Shown one piece after another: positions 25,287-34,674 of a stretch of 64,000 bases of DNA; positions within the stretch are counted from its first letter, which is position 1, and every line of letters begins with the position of its first letter. The notes below the pieces were generated by a model. That model searched no databases, had not been told where the DNA came from, and was given only the letters and a program-made list of their open reading frames with translations. The stretch spans positions 1-64,000 of the forward strand of contig JANQRE010000001.1 of NCBI GenBank assembly GCA_028284705.1, in the 5' to 3' direction. Source of the DNA: Paracoccaceae bacterium (GTDB taxonomy: Bacteria > Pseudomonadota > Alphaproteobacteria > Rhodobacterales > Rhodobacteraceae). The translations under genes were made by a program, and so were the position numbers.

Positions 25287-25715
25287 ATGTCCGGTTTAGT
25301 TGACCTAATTGACCTAGAGGATAGTCGATTTGTGAAAGAAGACCAAAAGGATCACATTTTCGGTGGCTTGCTGACTAAGCGAAGTGACTTCGACGACACC
25401 TACTTTGTCGGGACAGCAGATTTTGCCGGGACAGCAGACGAACTGGGTAAGCAGACTTCGAAAACTGGCGTCGTCATCGAAGCACATTCATTCAATCTTT
25501 CGCATACAGCACAAGCAATTTCCGCCACTGCAATTTCTTTCGAAATTGATGGAGCACATTTGGCTAAAGCGTATCGCTCGGAGCGAAGAACTGAGCTATT
25601 GGGAAACCGTGGGCCGCAAATCAACGCAAAAAAGTCGCGGAAGCACTATCTCATGAAACGCGAACGGCCGGGTGGTTGCGAGTCAGACTTGAAATCAGGC
25701 CAGATGGCAGCGTGA
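25287..25715 (+). CDS. unknown short protein next to the integrase remnant
   Basis: A frame of 142 codons from ATG 25287 (MSGLVDLIDLEDSRFVKEDQ). I recognise no domain. Its last third overlaps sequence which in other frames reads like a helper protein that precedes integrases (VAEALSHETRTAGWLRVRLE and ending NIRMGK with TGA overlapping the integrase ATG at 25786). So the C-terminal part of this frame is probably an artefact of frameshift decay. Low GC and poor codon use fit foreign, decaying DNA. Confidence 0.25.
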   Translation: MSGLVDLIDLEDSRFVKEDQKDHIFGGLLTKRSDFDDTYFVGTADFAGTADELGKQTSKTGVVIEAHSFNLSHTAQAISATAISFEIDGAHLAKAYRSERRTELLGNRGPQINAKKSRKHYLMKRERPGGCESDLKSGQMAA

Positions 25716-25785
25716 CTGTAGACGCCGGTATGCCTGATTTCGAAGGCGGCGATGAGTTTCTGGAAAGCAATATCAGGATGGGCAA

Positions 25786-26772
25786 ATGACTAAGAACGGA
25801 TTTCCAAAGTACGTTTACTAAGATCGTGGAGATGTGTGGTTTCTGCGGCTTAATCGCGGGCAATCCGTCCTGATGAAGGAAGACCCTGGAACGCCTGAGT
25901 TTTGGGACCACTACGATCGGCTGATGAAACAAAAACAACCCGCCCTGGCAAAACACACCCTTGAGGCGCTTATATTGAGCCATCTCGAAAGCATTTTTTT
26001 TGGAAACTTAAACCACGCACAAAAGCGTACTATCGGCGGTATATCGAGCACGTCCACAAAATCTAGGGCGCAAATGATCCGGAGAAGGTCCAGACATACC
26101 ACATCTATGAGCTGTACAGCGCGAACGCAGACCACTGGCGGCAGGCGAACTACGTGGTGAGGCAATGGTCGATCTGATGAATTATGCGCGACAGATTGGT
26201 TTCTAAAGAAAAAGCATGGCAAACCCGGCCAATGGGTTTCCCTCTGTTCAAGCAAAAAAGCGATGGGTAGGAGCCTTGGCCGAAAGAGTTTTAGCGTGTT
26301 GCCCCGGAGCGTGCCCAACTTGTCTACGGGATTTGTACTGAGACAGGGCAGCGTATTTTCGACGTGCTCAAATATGGTGGGGGCACACCAGGGATAGACC
26401 GATAAGCCGATGTGGATACCTCTCACAGACAGTCTGAAGTCGCATCTTTCAGGGACTGAGAAAAAGGGGATGACGGTAATTGCCGATCCAGCCGGGCACC
26501 GATCCGGTATCAGAAGGTTGCTGAGGAAATGCGCGGGTGAACGCCCAACTGGAGCATCCCGAAGCGTCAAAATACGTCACCCATGGCTTGCGGAAAAAAC
26601 GACATTATCGACCTTTACGTGGCTCGTGGGGATGACGAACTGGTGGAGGCTGTCACGGGTCATTCCAGTATCGAAATGCTCAAAAGAATGGAGGAAAGTA
26701 AGGCAAAGAGCATTAGCAGCACAGGCACAAGGGGCGCAGCGCCGCATGGAACGGAATAAGACCGTAAAATGA
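25786..26772 (+). pseudogene. tyrosine-type site-specific recombinase, heavily degraded
   Basis: ATG at 25786 after AGGATG reads MTKNGFPKYVY and meets TAA at 25819-25821, then continues DRGDVWFLRLNRG...GTPEFWDHYDRLMK, the N-terminal pattern of roseobacter/rhizobial phage integrases. Further stops and frame changes follow (about 26070, 26175, 26400 and later). The catalytic end is recognisable as YVTHGLRKK (His-x-x-Arg), DDELVEAVTGHSSIEMLK, then in another frame VRQRALAAQAQGAQR with TGA at 26770. It lies 68 bases from the 3' end of tRNA-Cys, the classical position for an island integrase. Confidence 0.7.
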
Positions 26773-26840
26773 AAGCTTCGACGCTTGTTTCAAAAACCGA
26801 ATGAAAGGAGAAAAAGAATGAAACAAGTCGCTGATTTTAT

Positions 26841-26914
26841 TGGAGGCGAGTACCGGAATCGAACCGGTGTACACGGATTTGCAATCCGCTGCGTCACCAC
26901 TCCGCCAACTCGCC
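26841..26914 (-). tRNA. tRNA-Cys (GCA)
   Basis: A 74-nt cloverleaf on the minus strand: acceptor GGCGAGT/ACTCGCC, anticodon stem GCGGA/TCCGT, loop TTGCAAA with anticodon GCA, T loop TTCGATT, discriminator T73 and encoded CCA. T73 and GCA are Cys identity elements. Its 3' end faces the decayed integrase and marks the boundary between the accessory island and the core chromosome. Confidence 0.93.
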
Positions 26915-27046
26915 CTGAGGGTGCCGGGCACTCTTAGACCACTGATATCCGCCTCGCAAGGCCTGCCGTGAGACGAGATGTCCGTTGCCGCGAAAATCGA
27001 TCTGTGCGAAACGACAGAAAACTGAAACCGGACCGCTACAGATCAA

Positions 27047-27700
27047 ATGAGTGATTTCACAACCAGCCGGACCATGATGGTCGACAGCCAAGTGCGCCCC
27101 TCCGATGTGACGAAATTCCCGATCATCGACGCGATGCTCACGGTGAAACGGGAGAATTTCGTCCCCGCGAACAAACGCGCCGTCGCCTATATGGGCGAAC
27201 ATATCGATCTGGGCGGCGGTCGGACCATGCTCGACCCCCGCACGCTGGCGAAAATGCTCGATGCGGTGAATGTCGATCAGCAGGATATCGTGCTCGATCT
27301 GGGCTGCGGGCTTGGGTATTCCAGCGCACTTCTGGCCCGCATGTGCGAAGCGGTCATCGCCGTGGAAGACGACGAGACCCGCGTGAAGGAGGCCGAAGCG
27401 AGGCTGGCAGATGCCGACGCGGACAATGTCGCCGTGATCGAGGGTGTTCTGAGCGAAGGCGCCGCCAAACACGGGCCTTATGACATCATTTTCATCCAAG
27501 GTGCCGTGGAAACCGTGCCGGAAGCGATTCTCGACCAGTTGAAAGAGGATGGCCGGATCGTCGCGATTTTCTCGGCCGGGGCCCTGGGCGAAGCGCGGGT
27601 CGGGGTGAAGGTGAACGGCACCGTGTCCTGGCGTATGGATTTCAACGCCAATGCGCCTTTATTGGCAGGGTTTGAGAAAGAGAAAAGCTTCTCGCTATAA
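27047..27700 (+). CDS. pcm: protein-L-isoaspartate O-methyltransferase family
   Basis: 217 residues. Repairs isoaspartyl residues with S-adenosylmethionine in the cytoplasm. The SAM-binding motif VLDLGCGLGYSSALLAR (about 83-99) and the upstream MLTVKRENFVPANKRAVAY typical of the family are present, as is the post-I segment VIAVEDDETRVKEAEARL. ATG at 27047 has a weak ribosome site. In Rhodobacterales this gene usually precedes tolC; here the following gene is an acidic PopZ-like protein. It is the first core gene after the tRNA-Cys boundary. Confidence 0.9.
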   Translation: MSDFTTSRTMMVDSQVRPSDVTKFPIIDAMLTVKRENFVPANKRAVAYMGEHIDLGGGRTMLDPRTLAKMLDAVNVDQQDIVLDLGCGLGYSSALLARMCEAVIAVEDDETRVKEAEARLADADADNVAVIEGVLSEGAAKHGPYDIIFIQGAVETVPEAILDQLKEDGRIVAIFSAGALGEARVGVKVNGTVSWRMDFNANAPLLAGFEKEKSFSL

Positions 27701-27817
27701 GGGCTTTTTGATCGACCGGTGCCCGCGCAAAGGTCACAGAAAAAATCAACAGTTTGAAGCATCTGTTGCGGCAAGAGGCCCGCAGAGGTATTCTTCGGCA
27801 AAATCGAGAGGTTGAGC

Positions 27818-28897
27818 ATGTCGGACCCCGTCACAAATGTCGATGTTGAGGATGTCCTGTCCTCAATCCGCAGACTCGTGTCGAATACGGAGGAAAAGCT
27901 GCATCCGGCACCGAAACCGGATCGTGCCGAGGCGCCGTTGGACCCCGAGGACAGCGCAACTGAGACCTCTGAGGCCACCGAAACGCCTGCCGCCGATGCG
28001 CTTGTTCTGACCTCCGCACTGCGCGTGAGCGATCCCGCGACCGAACCCGATGAAGCCGAGGATCTGGATCCCAGCGAGGGCAGCGCGGTTCTGGACAATC
28101 TTCGCTCGGCGCTCAGCCAGGATCACAGTGAGGCAGCCGAATACGAGGAAGAGGACAGCCTCGAGGATGTGCCGACGGATGCGGTGGCCGAGGATGACGT
28201 GACCGATACGGCCGAGACGCTGGAGGCCGTGGAAGAGGCGATTGCGTTCCAGGAACTGGACGCGGGCCCCGAGGACGAGAGCGCGCTTGAGGATGATGCG
28301 CGCTGGTCTGTTGAGGACACTCAGGACGACAGCGAAGAGCACGTCGCCGAGGTCATGGAAGAGGCCGCTGAGGCGGAAGATCATCAGCCCATGGAGGACG
28401 AGCGCGCGGAACAAGACCTCTCCGAACCGGCGCCTGAGCCTGAGAGCGCGGAAGAGGAACAGGTCAACTGGCACGAGGATGCGCCGGAAGAGAGCGCAGA
28501 CGATGCCTGGGCCCATGTGGAGCCTGCGCCCGAGCCTGTCCCTGAACCCGACCACGAAGAGCCGGAGGTTGCGGAGGCAGCGGACCCTGAGCCCGAGGAG
28601 GATGCGCCGGCCCAGTTTTCCTCAAGCCGCACGCATGAAGCGGTGTCAGAACCAGAGATCGCTGAAGACCCGGCTGCTGAAACGGTGTTCCATGAAGAGG
28701 GCGATGAGGATATCGCAGCCGTCGATCTGGCCGATTTCGATGAGGCAGTGATTGACGAAGAAATGCTGCGCGATCTGGTCGCAGAAATTGTGCGTCAGGA
28801 ACTCACCGGGACCCTTGGAGAACGGATCACGCGGAATGTGCGCAAGCTGGTGCGGCGTGAGATTCACCGGGCGATGCTGACCCGCGATTTCGACTGA
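27818..28897 (+). CDS. acidic disordered protein with PopZ-like ends
   Basis: 359 residues from the ATG at 27818 (AGAGGTTGAGC upstream). The N-terminus NVDVEDVLSSIRRLVSNTEE and C-terminus MLRDLVAEIVRQELTGTLGE then ITRNVRKLVRREIHRAML resemble the short conserved helix and the oligomerisation tail of PopZ/DUF2497-type alphaproteobacterial pole-organising proteins. Between them lie about 260 residues dominated by Glu, Asp, Ala and Pro, predicted disordered, longer than in Caulobacter PopZ. Such proteins condense at cell poles and recruit partners. The assignment is by architecture, not by strong identity. It probably has its own promoter in the 117-base gap. Confidence 0.5.
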   Translation: MSDPVTNVDVEDVLSSIRRLVSNTEEKLHPAPKPDRAEAPLDPEDSATETSEATETPAADALVLTSALRVSDPATEPDEAEDLDPSEGSAVLDNLRSALSQDHSEAAEYEEEDSLEDVPTDAVAEDDVTDTAETLEAVEEAIAFQELDAGPEDESALEDDARWSVEDTQDDSEEHVAEVMEEAAEAEDHQPMEDERAEQDLSEPAPEPESAEEEQVNWHEDAPEESADDAWAHVEPAPEPVPEPDHEEPEVAEAADPEPEEDAPAQFSSSRTHEAVSEPEIAEDPAAETVFHEEGDEDIAAVDLADFDEAVIDEEMLRDLVAEIVRQELTGTLGERITRNVRKLVRREIHRAMLTRDFD

Positions 28898-28951
28898 TCA
28901 CTTTTCAAAACACGTGCCCATCGCGCCCTTGCGGGCCCGTCTCGCCTTGAA

Positions 28952-31024
28952 TCAGCGTCGCCCTTCGCGCAGCCAGGCACCAATTGTCAGCAGCGCTGCG
29001 AGCATCAAGAACAGCCAGGGTGAGACGAGCGATGTCACGGTGACATTGGTCGTCAGATAAGCGTTGCGCGGCGTCAGGCCGAACCAGCCGCGGCCCGCTG
29101 CGTTGCGCCCCTCGCGCACCAGGCGCAGGTCCGGCACACCGTCCGAGATGGCGAAGGATCCGCCGCGTGTTGCGGTGAGAAGTGGCTCGAATTTGTCGGG
29201 CGAAGCCACCGTTTCGATGAACTCGACCGGTGCGGCGGGGCCGAGCCCGATCACCGTCAAGCGATCCTCTTGGGCGACGCGATAGAGGCCCTGCTCCTCG
29301 CCCTCGAACGTGCCGACAAAGCGGCCCGGGCTGACTTCGGAGAGCATTACTTCGCGCGTCGAGCCGTCCGGCGCGGTCACTTCGACCGACCCGGTTTCTG
29401 TCTCCAAGGTCCGCCGGGTGATGGTGATGGTCTGGCCCTCGGCCTGCGCGGTCAGAGCCTCTTCCTCAAGCTCGGGCTCCTTCATCATCCAATGCGCGAG
29501 CCGCCGGAGCAGTTCGAGCTGCGGCCCGCCGCCCTCATAGCCGCGATGCCAGAGCCAGGCGTGATCGGAGGCCAAAAGCGCGACGCGACCCTCCTCGACG
29601 CGATCCAGCGTCAGGAGAGGTCTGTCCTCGATCCCACTCATCACGGTCTGGCCGGCAAAGGCGTCAACATCGATCTGGCGCATCCAGCGACCCCATCCCG
29701 GAACGCCCTCCTCGCTTGTCGGCTCGGGCGCGAAGGCTTCAAGCCCTTCGGTCACCGGATGGCGCGCGCCAAGCTCGGAGATCATCGGTTTGAAGGGTTC
29801 CTCGAACACCCGCGCGGTGGGTTCCGCCGGAATGATATCGGCCAGCGAGGAGTGATAGATCGAGGCCGCGGTGGCGAAATCCGGTCCCGCTGCGATCAGC
29901 ACCGCGCCGCCCGCGCGCACATATTGCGAGATCGAGTCGAAATAGAGCCCCGGCAGGATACCCCGCCGCTGGTAGCGGTCGAAAATGATCAGATCGAACT
30001 CATCGACCTTCTCCAGAAACAGCTCGCGGGTCGGGAAAGCGATGAGGCTGAGTTCGGAGACCGGCACGCCGTCCTGTTTGTCGGGCGGGCGCAGGATCGT
30101 GAAATGCACAAGATCGACCGCGCTGTCGGATTTCAACAGGTTGCGCCATGTCCGCTCCCCCGCATGGGGCTCGCCGGAGACCAGGAGCACCCGCAGCCGG
30201 TCGCGCACGCCGTTGATCTGGATCACGGCGGCATTGTTGCGGTCGGTCAGCTCGGTCTCCTGCACCTCGAGCGCGAATTGCAGCACATTGCGCCCGCCAT
30301 GGGGCAGGGTCACCGGCACGTCGATATCGCGGCCAACGGGGATGCGGTAGCTCTGCGGCTCGCCCCCGTCGATGGCGATGGAAATATTCGCCTCCGCAGG
30401 GATATCGGCAGGCACCGCGCCCTGATCCTCGACCTTCAGGGTCATCGTGACCTCTTCGCCGAGGATCGCGAAAGCCGGTGCGTTCTCGATGATTAGCCGC
30501 CGATCCCAATCCTCCGGCTCGCCGGTCAAGACCGTGTGCACCGGCGCTTCGATCTCGGGCATGCGAAGCGGGTCATGCAACTGCCCATCGGTGACAAACA
30601 GCGCACCGGCGATGCGTCCCGCCGGTTCCTCGGCTAAAGCATCGCGCAGGGCCGTCATCAGTTCCGAACCCGCATCGCCCTGCCCGTCCGGCAGCCGCAC
30701 GGTGCGCAGTTCCATGCCTGCGGCTTCGATCTCGCCCGTCAGTTGCTCGACGGCTGCTTCCGTCTGATCGGTGCGGTTGGAAATCCGGTTGGAGGCAGTT
30801 TCATCCACGACCATCACCACGATGTCGGACAAGGGATCGCGCTCCTCATCCTGCAAAGCGGGGTTCGCGAGCGCCACCAGCAGGGTGATCGAGGCCAACG
30901 CGCGCAACCACCAGCCGGGACCGCGCCGCCAGATCATCAGCACTGTGATCAGTGCCATCAGCCCCATCGCCGCATAGAGATAGGGCCAGTCGATCAGTGG
31001 AGAGAAAATCACGCCGTCCATCAA
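28952..31024 (-). CDS. membrane protein with class-I glutamine-amidotransferase-like fold (MoxR operon)
   Basis: 690 residues with membrane segments near the start (YLYAAMGLMALITVLMIW and WLRALASITLLVALA) and at the very end (SPWLFLMLAALLTIGAWL). Between them are a VWA-like region (DIVVMVVDETASNR) and a GATase-1-like domain (about 345-470, LIIFDRYQRRGILPGLYFD) without an evident catalytic Cys. Its ATG overlaps the stop of the DUF4159 gene (31021-31024), making it the last gene of the moxR operon. In this group the set is thought to form an envelope-associated chaperone-like complex; the specific role is unknown. Confidence 0.75.
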   Translation of the reverse strand: MMDGVIFSPLIDWPYLYAAMGLMALITVLMIWRRGPGWWLRALASITLLVALANPALQDEERDPLSDIVVMVVDETASNRISNRTDQTEAAVEQLTGEIEAAGMELRTVRLPDGQGDAGSELMTALRDALAEEPAGRIAGALFVTDGQLHDPLRMPEIEAPVHTVLTGEPEDWDRRLIIENAPAFAILGEEVTMTLKVEDQGAVPADIPAEANISIAIDGGEPQSYRIPVGRDIDVPVTLPHGGRNVLQFALEVQETELTDRNNAAVIQINGVRDRLRVLLVSGEPHAGERTWRNLLKSDSAVDLVHFTILRPPDKQDGVPVSELSLIAFPTRELFLEKVDEFDLIIFDRYQRRGILPGLYFDSISQYVRAGGAVLIAAGPDFATAASIYHSSLADIIPAEPTARVFEEPFKPMISELGARHPVTEGLEAFAPEPTSEEGVPGWGRWMRQIDVDAFAGQTVMSGIEDRPLLTLDRVEEGRVALLASDHAWLWHRGYEGGGPQLELLRRLAHWMMKEPELEEEALTAQAEGQTITITRRTLETETGSVEVTAPDGSTREVMLSEVSPGRFVGTFEGEEQGLYRVAQEDRLTVIGLGPAAPVEFIETVASPDKFEPLLTATRGGSFAISDGVPDLRLVREGRNAAGRGWFGLTPRNAYLTTNVTVTSLVSPWLFLMLAALLTIGAWLREGRR

Positions 31025-33768
31025 TTGCCCAACCTGTCGAGAAGGGCCGGCACATGGACCTGATCCGATTTATAATTGCCGGTCAGCACATGCATCACCA
31101 GGTTGATGCCGAAGCGCACGGCCAATTCGCGCTGCCGCTCGCCGCCAAAGCCCCGACCCACGCGGTACAGAGGCTGACCGCGCTCATCGAGCGCCCAGGC
31201 CGAGGCCCAGTCATTGCCGCCGATCAGCACCGGCGTCACCCCGTCATTCAGGTTGCGGAAGGGCAGGCCCTCGATCTGCTCCGCATCGGCGGGAGCGGCT
31301 TCAACCCAGACATCGCGGCCCGCATGGCGGCCCGGGAAGTCCTGCAACAGGTAAAAGGTGCGGGTCAGCACGTGGTCGCTCGGGATCGGTTCCAGCGCCG
31401 GGATATCGAGCGGTCGGGCGAGTTGCTGCAGCTTGCGCCCGGTCGGCGTTGCGGTGCCGAACCCGCCCACATTGGCGTCGCGCGTGTCGAAGACAATGAG
31501 CCCGCCGGTGCGCAAGTAGCGGTTCAGCTTGGCGTAAGCGTCCTGCGAGGGGGTCGGCTGGCTCTCTGTGACCGGCCAGTACAGGATCGGGAAGAACGAC
31601 AATTCGTCGGTCTCAAGGTTCACCGCAAAGGGTTCTGCAGGCTCCACAGATGTGCGCTCAAAGAGCCGCCGTGACAGGCCCGCGAGCCCGTCGCGGGAGA
31701 CCTGATCAAGCTGCCGGTCGCCGGTTTCCACATAGGCCAGCACCACCTCCGAGGTCGCCCCGATCGCGCGTTCGATCTCCTCCGGCGTCTCCTGCGCCAT
31801 GCCCTCTTGCGGCAGCGCCATCGCCAAAAGCGCCAGCCCCGCCACCGCGCCGCGCATCGGGCGCAAGCGGCCTGCGAGCCAGAGCGAGGCCACCGCGTCG
31901 ATGGCCAGCAAGATCAGGGCCAGCGTCAGAAGCGGCCCCATCAGCGGTGTGGGCTCGTCCACTTCCAGGCCTTCCACGGTCACGGTGGCGGGCCATGTCA
32001 CGGGCGCCAGCACCGCATCTGCGCTGATCACATTCAGCGCCACGCGGCGGTCATCGCTGGCGTAGAGCCCCGGCTGCACATCCGGCCCCGGTGCGCCCTC
32101 GGCCAGCACTTCACCCGGCACGCCCGGAAGCGTGTCTGCGCGGCGCACCGTGCCAAACGCGTCCAAAACAGCCTCCGCGATCCAGGTGGTGCCGGCCAAA
32201 TCCTCGGCGCTCAAATCCGCCGGGCGGGTCGAGATCGCGAGGCGTTCCAGCATCTGCACGAAGAGCCCCGATAGCGGCAGCGTCGACCATTCGGCATTCG
32301 CAGTGACGTGGAACAGGATCACCTGCCCCTCGCCCAGCGCCTTGCGGGTTACCAGCGGCGTGCCATCGGACAGCGAGGCGATTGTGCGTTCCGCCAGGGT
32401 CGGGTCGGGTTCGGCCACGACCTGGCTGACGACTTCCACATCCTCCGGCACGGTGAGGCCAAAGAACGGGCTGTCGCGGGTGAAGTCGCGCAGCGCTTTC
32501 GGTTCGCCCCAGGACATCGCCCCGCCGACACTGCGCCCCCCGGCGCGCAGGCGTACCGGCAGAAGTGGTTCGTCGCGGTCAAACTCCGCCGCCGCGGTGC
32601 GCGGCCCGGCGAAGCGTACCAGCATGCCGCCCTCGGACACCCAGTCGGTCAGGCGCTCCGTCTCAGCGTCGCTCAAGGTCGCGATATCGGCGAAGATGAT
32701 CGCATCGGGGCTCGCCAGAAGCGCTTCGTCCAGCGGCGCCTCGATCACATCCGCTGTCGTGACGAGCGCTTTGTTGAGGTAGTAGAGCGGCGACAGAAGA
32801 TCGGTCGCCTCCTGATCATCGCGCCCCGCTAAAAGCGCGATCTCGCGCCGTTTCAAAGCGTCATCGGTCAGGCTGACGGCGCCCGCCGAGCGCACGCCCT
32901 CGATCTCGAACCGCCGAAGCCGGTTGCGCAACTCGCTCGGCAGCGACAAGGCGATTTCCGCGCGATCCGCACCGGCTTCAAACAGCATCACCTCCCGTGC
33001 AAGCACCTGCTCCGCGCCGCTCGGGTCCGGCCCAATCGCGGCGACGGTGATCTCACGCTCCGCGCCTGCTGGGCTGCGCAATGCGGTCAGGGCGATGTTG
33101 CCATCCTCAAAGCGTGGCGGGGTTAGAGCCAGCACCGGACGCGGGCTTTCGACAATGGTGACAGGTCCGGCTGCGGCGAAGGCATCGGCCAGTTCCGCGC
33201 GGCCCTCACGGTCCAACCCGTCCGAGAGCCAAACGGTCTCGAAACCACCGCTCAGTGTGTCCGTCCACTCCGTCAGATCGCCCGGCGCCCAAGCGCGGGG
33301 TTGCACAGTGTTCAGAGCGGCCTGCACCGTGTCTGCGGTTTGGAACACCGGGCCCTCGGGCGGCGGATCGGTCAGGGAGACCACCGCCACGGGCCGCCCA
33401 TCGCGGCCCGCATCGGCCACCAACCCTTCGACCCTCTGCATGCGCTGCGGCCAGTCGCGGGCGGAGGCCCAACTTCCGTCCATCACCACCAGCAGCGGCC
33501 CTTGCCCCGGCACCCGGGTTTCGGGGTTCAGGATCGGGCCGGAGAAGCCGATGATCGCAGCCGCCAATGCTAGCATCCGAAGCAAGAGCAACCACCACGG
33601 CGTCTTGTCGGTCTGGTTCTCGTCGTCCAGTAGTCCAAACAGCAATGCGATGCCGGGGAACCGGCGCACGATGGGCGCGGGCGGCACGGCACGCAACAGC
33701 CACCAGAGGATCGGCAGGGCGATCAGCGCCGTCAGCAAAAGCGGCGAGGTGAACGCAATCGCCTCCAT
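31021..33768 (-). CDS. DUF4159 membrane protein with BatA-like N-terminus
   Basis: 915 residues. The N-terminus FTSPLLLTALIALPILWWLL then RRFPGIALLFGL is the BatA/aerotolerance-type membrane start. The central 500 residues include a VWA-like segment (PLLVVMDGSWASARDWPQRM). Two membrane helices follow at about 640-700, and the last ~210 residues are DUF4159 (FFPILYWPVTESQPTPSQDA, GGLIVFDTRDAN, FGINLVMHVLTGNYKSDQVH). It overlaps the DUF58 gene by one base and the next gene by four, so all are translationally coupled. Confidence 0.85.
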   Translation of the reverse strand: MEAIAFTSPLLLTALIALPILWWLLRAVPPAPIVRRFPGIALLFGLLDDENQTDKTPWWLLLLRMLALAAAIIGFSGPILNPETRVPGQGPLLVVMDGSWASARDWPQRMQRVEGLVADAGRDGRPVAVVSLTDPPPEGPVFQTADTVQAALNTVQPRAWAPGDLTEWTDTLSGGFETVWLSDGLDREGRAELADAFAAAGPVTIVESPRPVLALTPPRFEDGNIALTALRSPAGAEREITVAAIGPDPSGAEQVLAREVMLFEAGADRAEIALSLPSELRNRLRRFEIEGVRSAGAVSLTDDALKRREIALLAGRDDQEATDLLSPLYYLNKALVTTADVIEAPLDEALLASPDAIIFADIATLSDAETERLTDWVSEGGMLVRFAGPRTAAAEFDRDEPLLPVRLRAGGRSVGGAMSWGEPKALRDFTRDSPFFGLTVPEDVEVVSQVVAEPDPTLAERTIASLSDGTPLVTRKALGEGQVILFHVTANAEWSTLPLSGLFVQMLERLAISTRPADLSAEDLAGTTWIAEAVLDAFGTVRRADTLPGVPGEVLAEGAPGPDVQPGLYASDDRRVALNVISADAVLAPVTWPATVTVEGLEVDEPTPLMGPLLTLALILLAIDAVASLWLAGRLRPMRGAVAGLALLAMALPQEGMAQETPEEIERAIGATSEVVLAYVETGDRQLDQVSRDGLAGLSRRLFERTSVEPAEPFAVNLETDELSFFPILYWPVTESQPTPSQDAYAKLNRYLRTGGLIVFDTRDANVGGFGTATPTGRKLQQLARPLDIPALEPIPSDHVLTRTFYLLQDFPGRHAGRDVWVEAAPADAEQIEGLPFRNLNDGVTPVLIGGNDWASAWALDERGQPLYRVGRGFGGERQRELAVRFGINLVMHVLTGNYKSDQVHVPALLDRLGN

Positions 33769-34664
33769 CAGCGGCCCGCCCCACGATCAAGCGCGGTATA
33801 CAGCCAGAGCAGCGCCTGCGTCGCCGGATGATCGGTGTGATGCACCGTGTAGCGCCAGCCGGTGCGCCGCGCGATCTCTTTCAGTTGCGCCTTACGGGCA
33901 GCGAGCCGGTCCAGATAACGCTCCTTCAGATTGCCCGCCTTCATGGTCTCGAAAGACTGCGCGCCCGACATGGTCTCAAACACCGTGCGCCCGTCATAGG
34001 GAAAGGCTTCTTCATCGGGGTCGAGCACCTGCACCAGCGCGCCTTTCACACCGTGATCGGTGGCGCGCGTCAACGTGTCGATGGTCTGCGATGGATCGCC
34101 GAGGAAATCGGAGATGAACACCGCCCGCGACCCGTTCGGCAGGACCCGCGCATTCGGCGCGCCGTAATCGGCCTCTCCTGCGGGGGCCATCAGGTGGGAG
34201 GCAATCCGCCCCAACTGCGCTTCGCCCCGGCGGGGTGGCGTGCCGCGATTGGCAAGGCCAAAGCGCTCGCCGCCACGGTTCAGCAGCACCGCCAGCGCAA
34301 GCGCGAGCACCCGGGCGCGGTGGCCTTTGGTGGGGCGATCCTTGCCGCCCGTGAAGGTCATCGACAGCGCATCATCGACCCAGAGCATCACCGATTGCGC
34401 CGCTTGCCACTCCTTCTGCCGCACAAACTGCGTGTCGGATCGGGCCGAGCGCCGCCAGTCGATATCGCGCGAGGTGTCCCCCGCCTGCGCCGGGCGATAT
34501 TGCCAAAACTCATCGCCCATGCCTGCGCGCCTGCGGCCATGCTCCCCCAGCACCACATTCGCCGCCAAGTGCTCGGCTTCGGCCATCAGTGCGGGATAGG
34601 CACTGGCATGCCCTTCCGCGCGATGGCGCAGCCCGGCGGGCGTGGTGGCGGGGTCACTTATCAT
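33768..34664 (-). CDS. DUF58 domain protein (MoxR-associated)
   Basis: 298 residues. GDEFWQYRPAQAGDTSRDID then WRRSARSD is the DUF58 signature (GxEFxxxRxYxxGDdxRxIDWkasAR), followed by a VWA-like fold (VMLWVDDALSMTF, AVFISDFLGDP). There are no membrane helices, so the protein is cytoplasmic. It lies ten bases after moxR and one base overlaps the following gene. DUF58 proteins partner MoxR ATPases in assembling or activating metal-dependent or envelope complexes. Confidence 0.88.
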   Translation of the reverse strand: MISDPATTPAGLRHRAEGHASAYPALMAEAEHLAANVVLGEHGRRRAGMGDEFWQYRPAQAGDTSRDIDWRRSARSDTQFVRQKEWQAAQSVMLWVDDALSMTFTGGKDRPTKGHRARVLALALAVLLNRGGERFGLANRGTPPRRGEAQLGRIASHLMAPAGEADYGAPNARVLPNGSRAVFISDFLGDPSQTIDTLTRATDHGVKGALVQVLDPDEEAFPYDGRTVFETMSGAQSFETMKAGNLKERYLDRLAARKAQLKEIARRTGWRYTVHHTDHPATQALLWLYTALDRGAGR

Positions 34665-34674
34665 TATTCAGCAT

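Noticed and set aside
26713-26931. 72-codon minus-strand frame over tRNA-Cys
   Set aside because: It translates the tRNA itself (ADCKSVYTGSIPVLAS), a common false protein.
27863-28555. 230-codon minus-strand frame antisense to the PopZ-like gene
   Set aside because: Made by the repetitive GAG/GAA codons of the acidic linker read backwards; no homology pattern.
29270-30496. 408-codon plus-strand frame inside the GATase-like gene
   Set aside because: Antisense to an operon with overlapping stops and starts; no ribosome site or domain.
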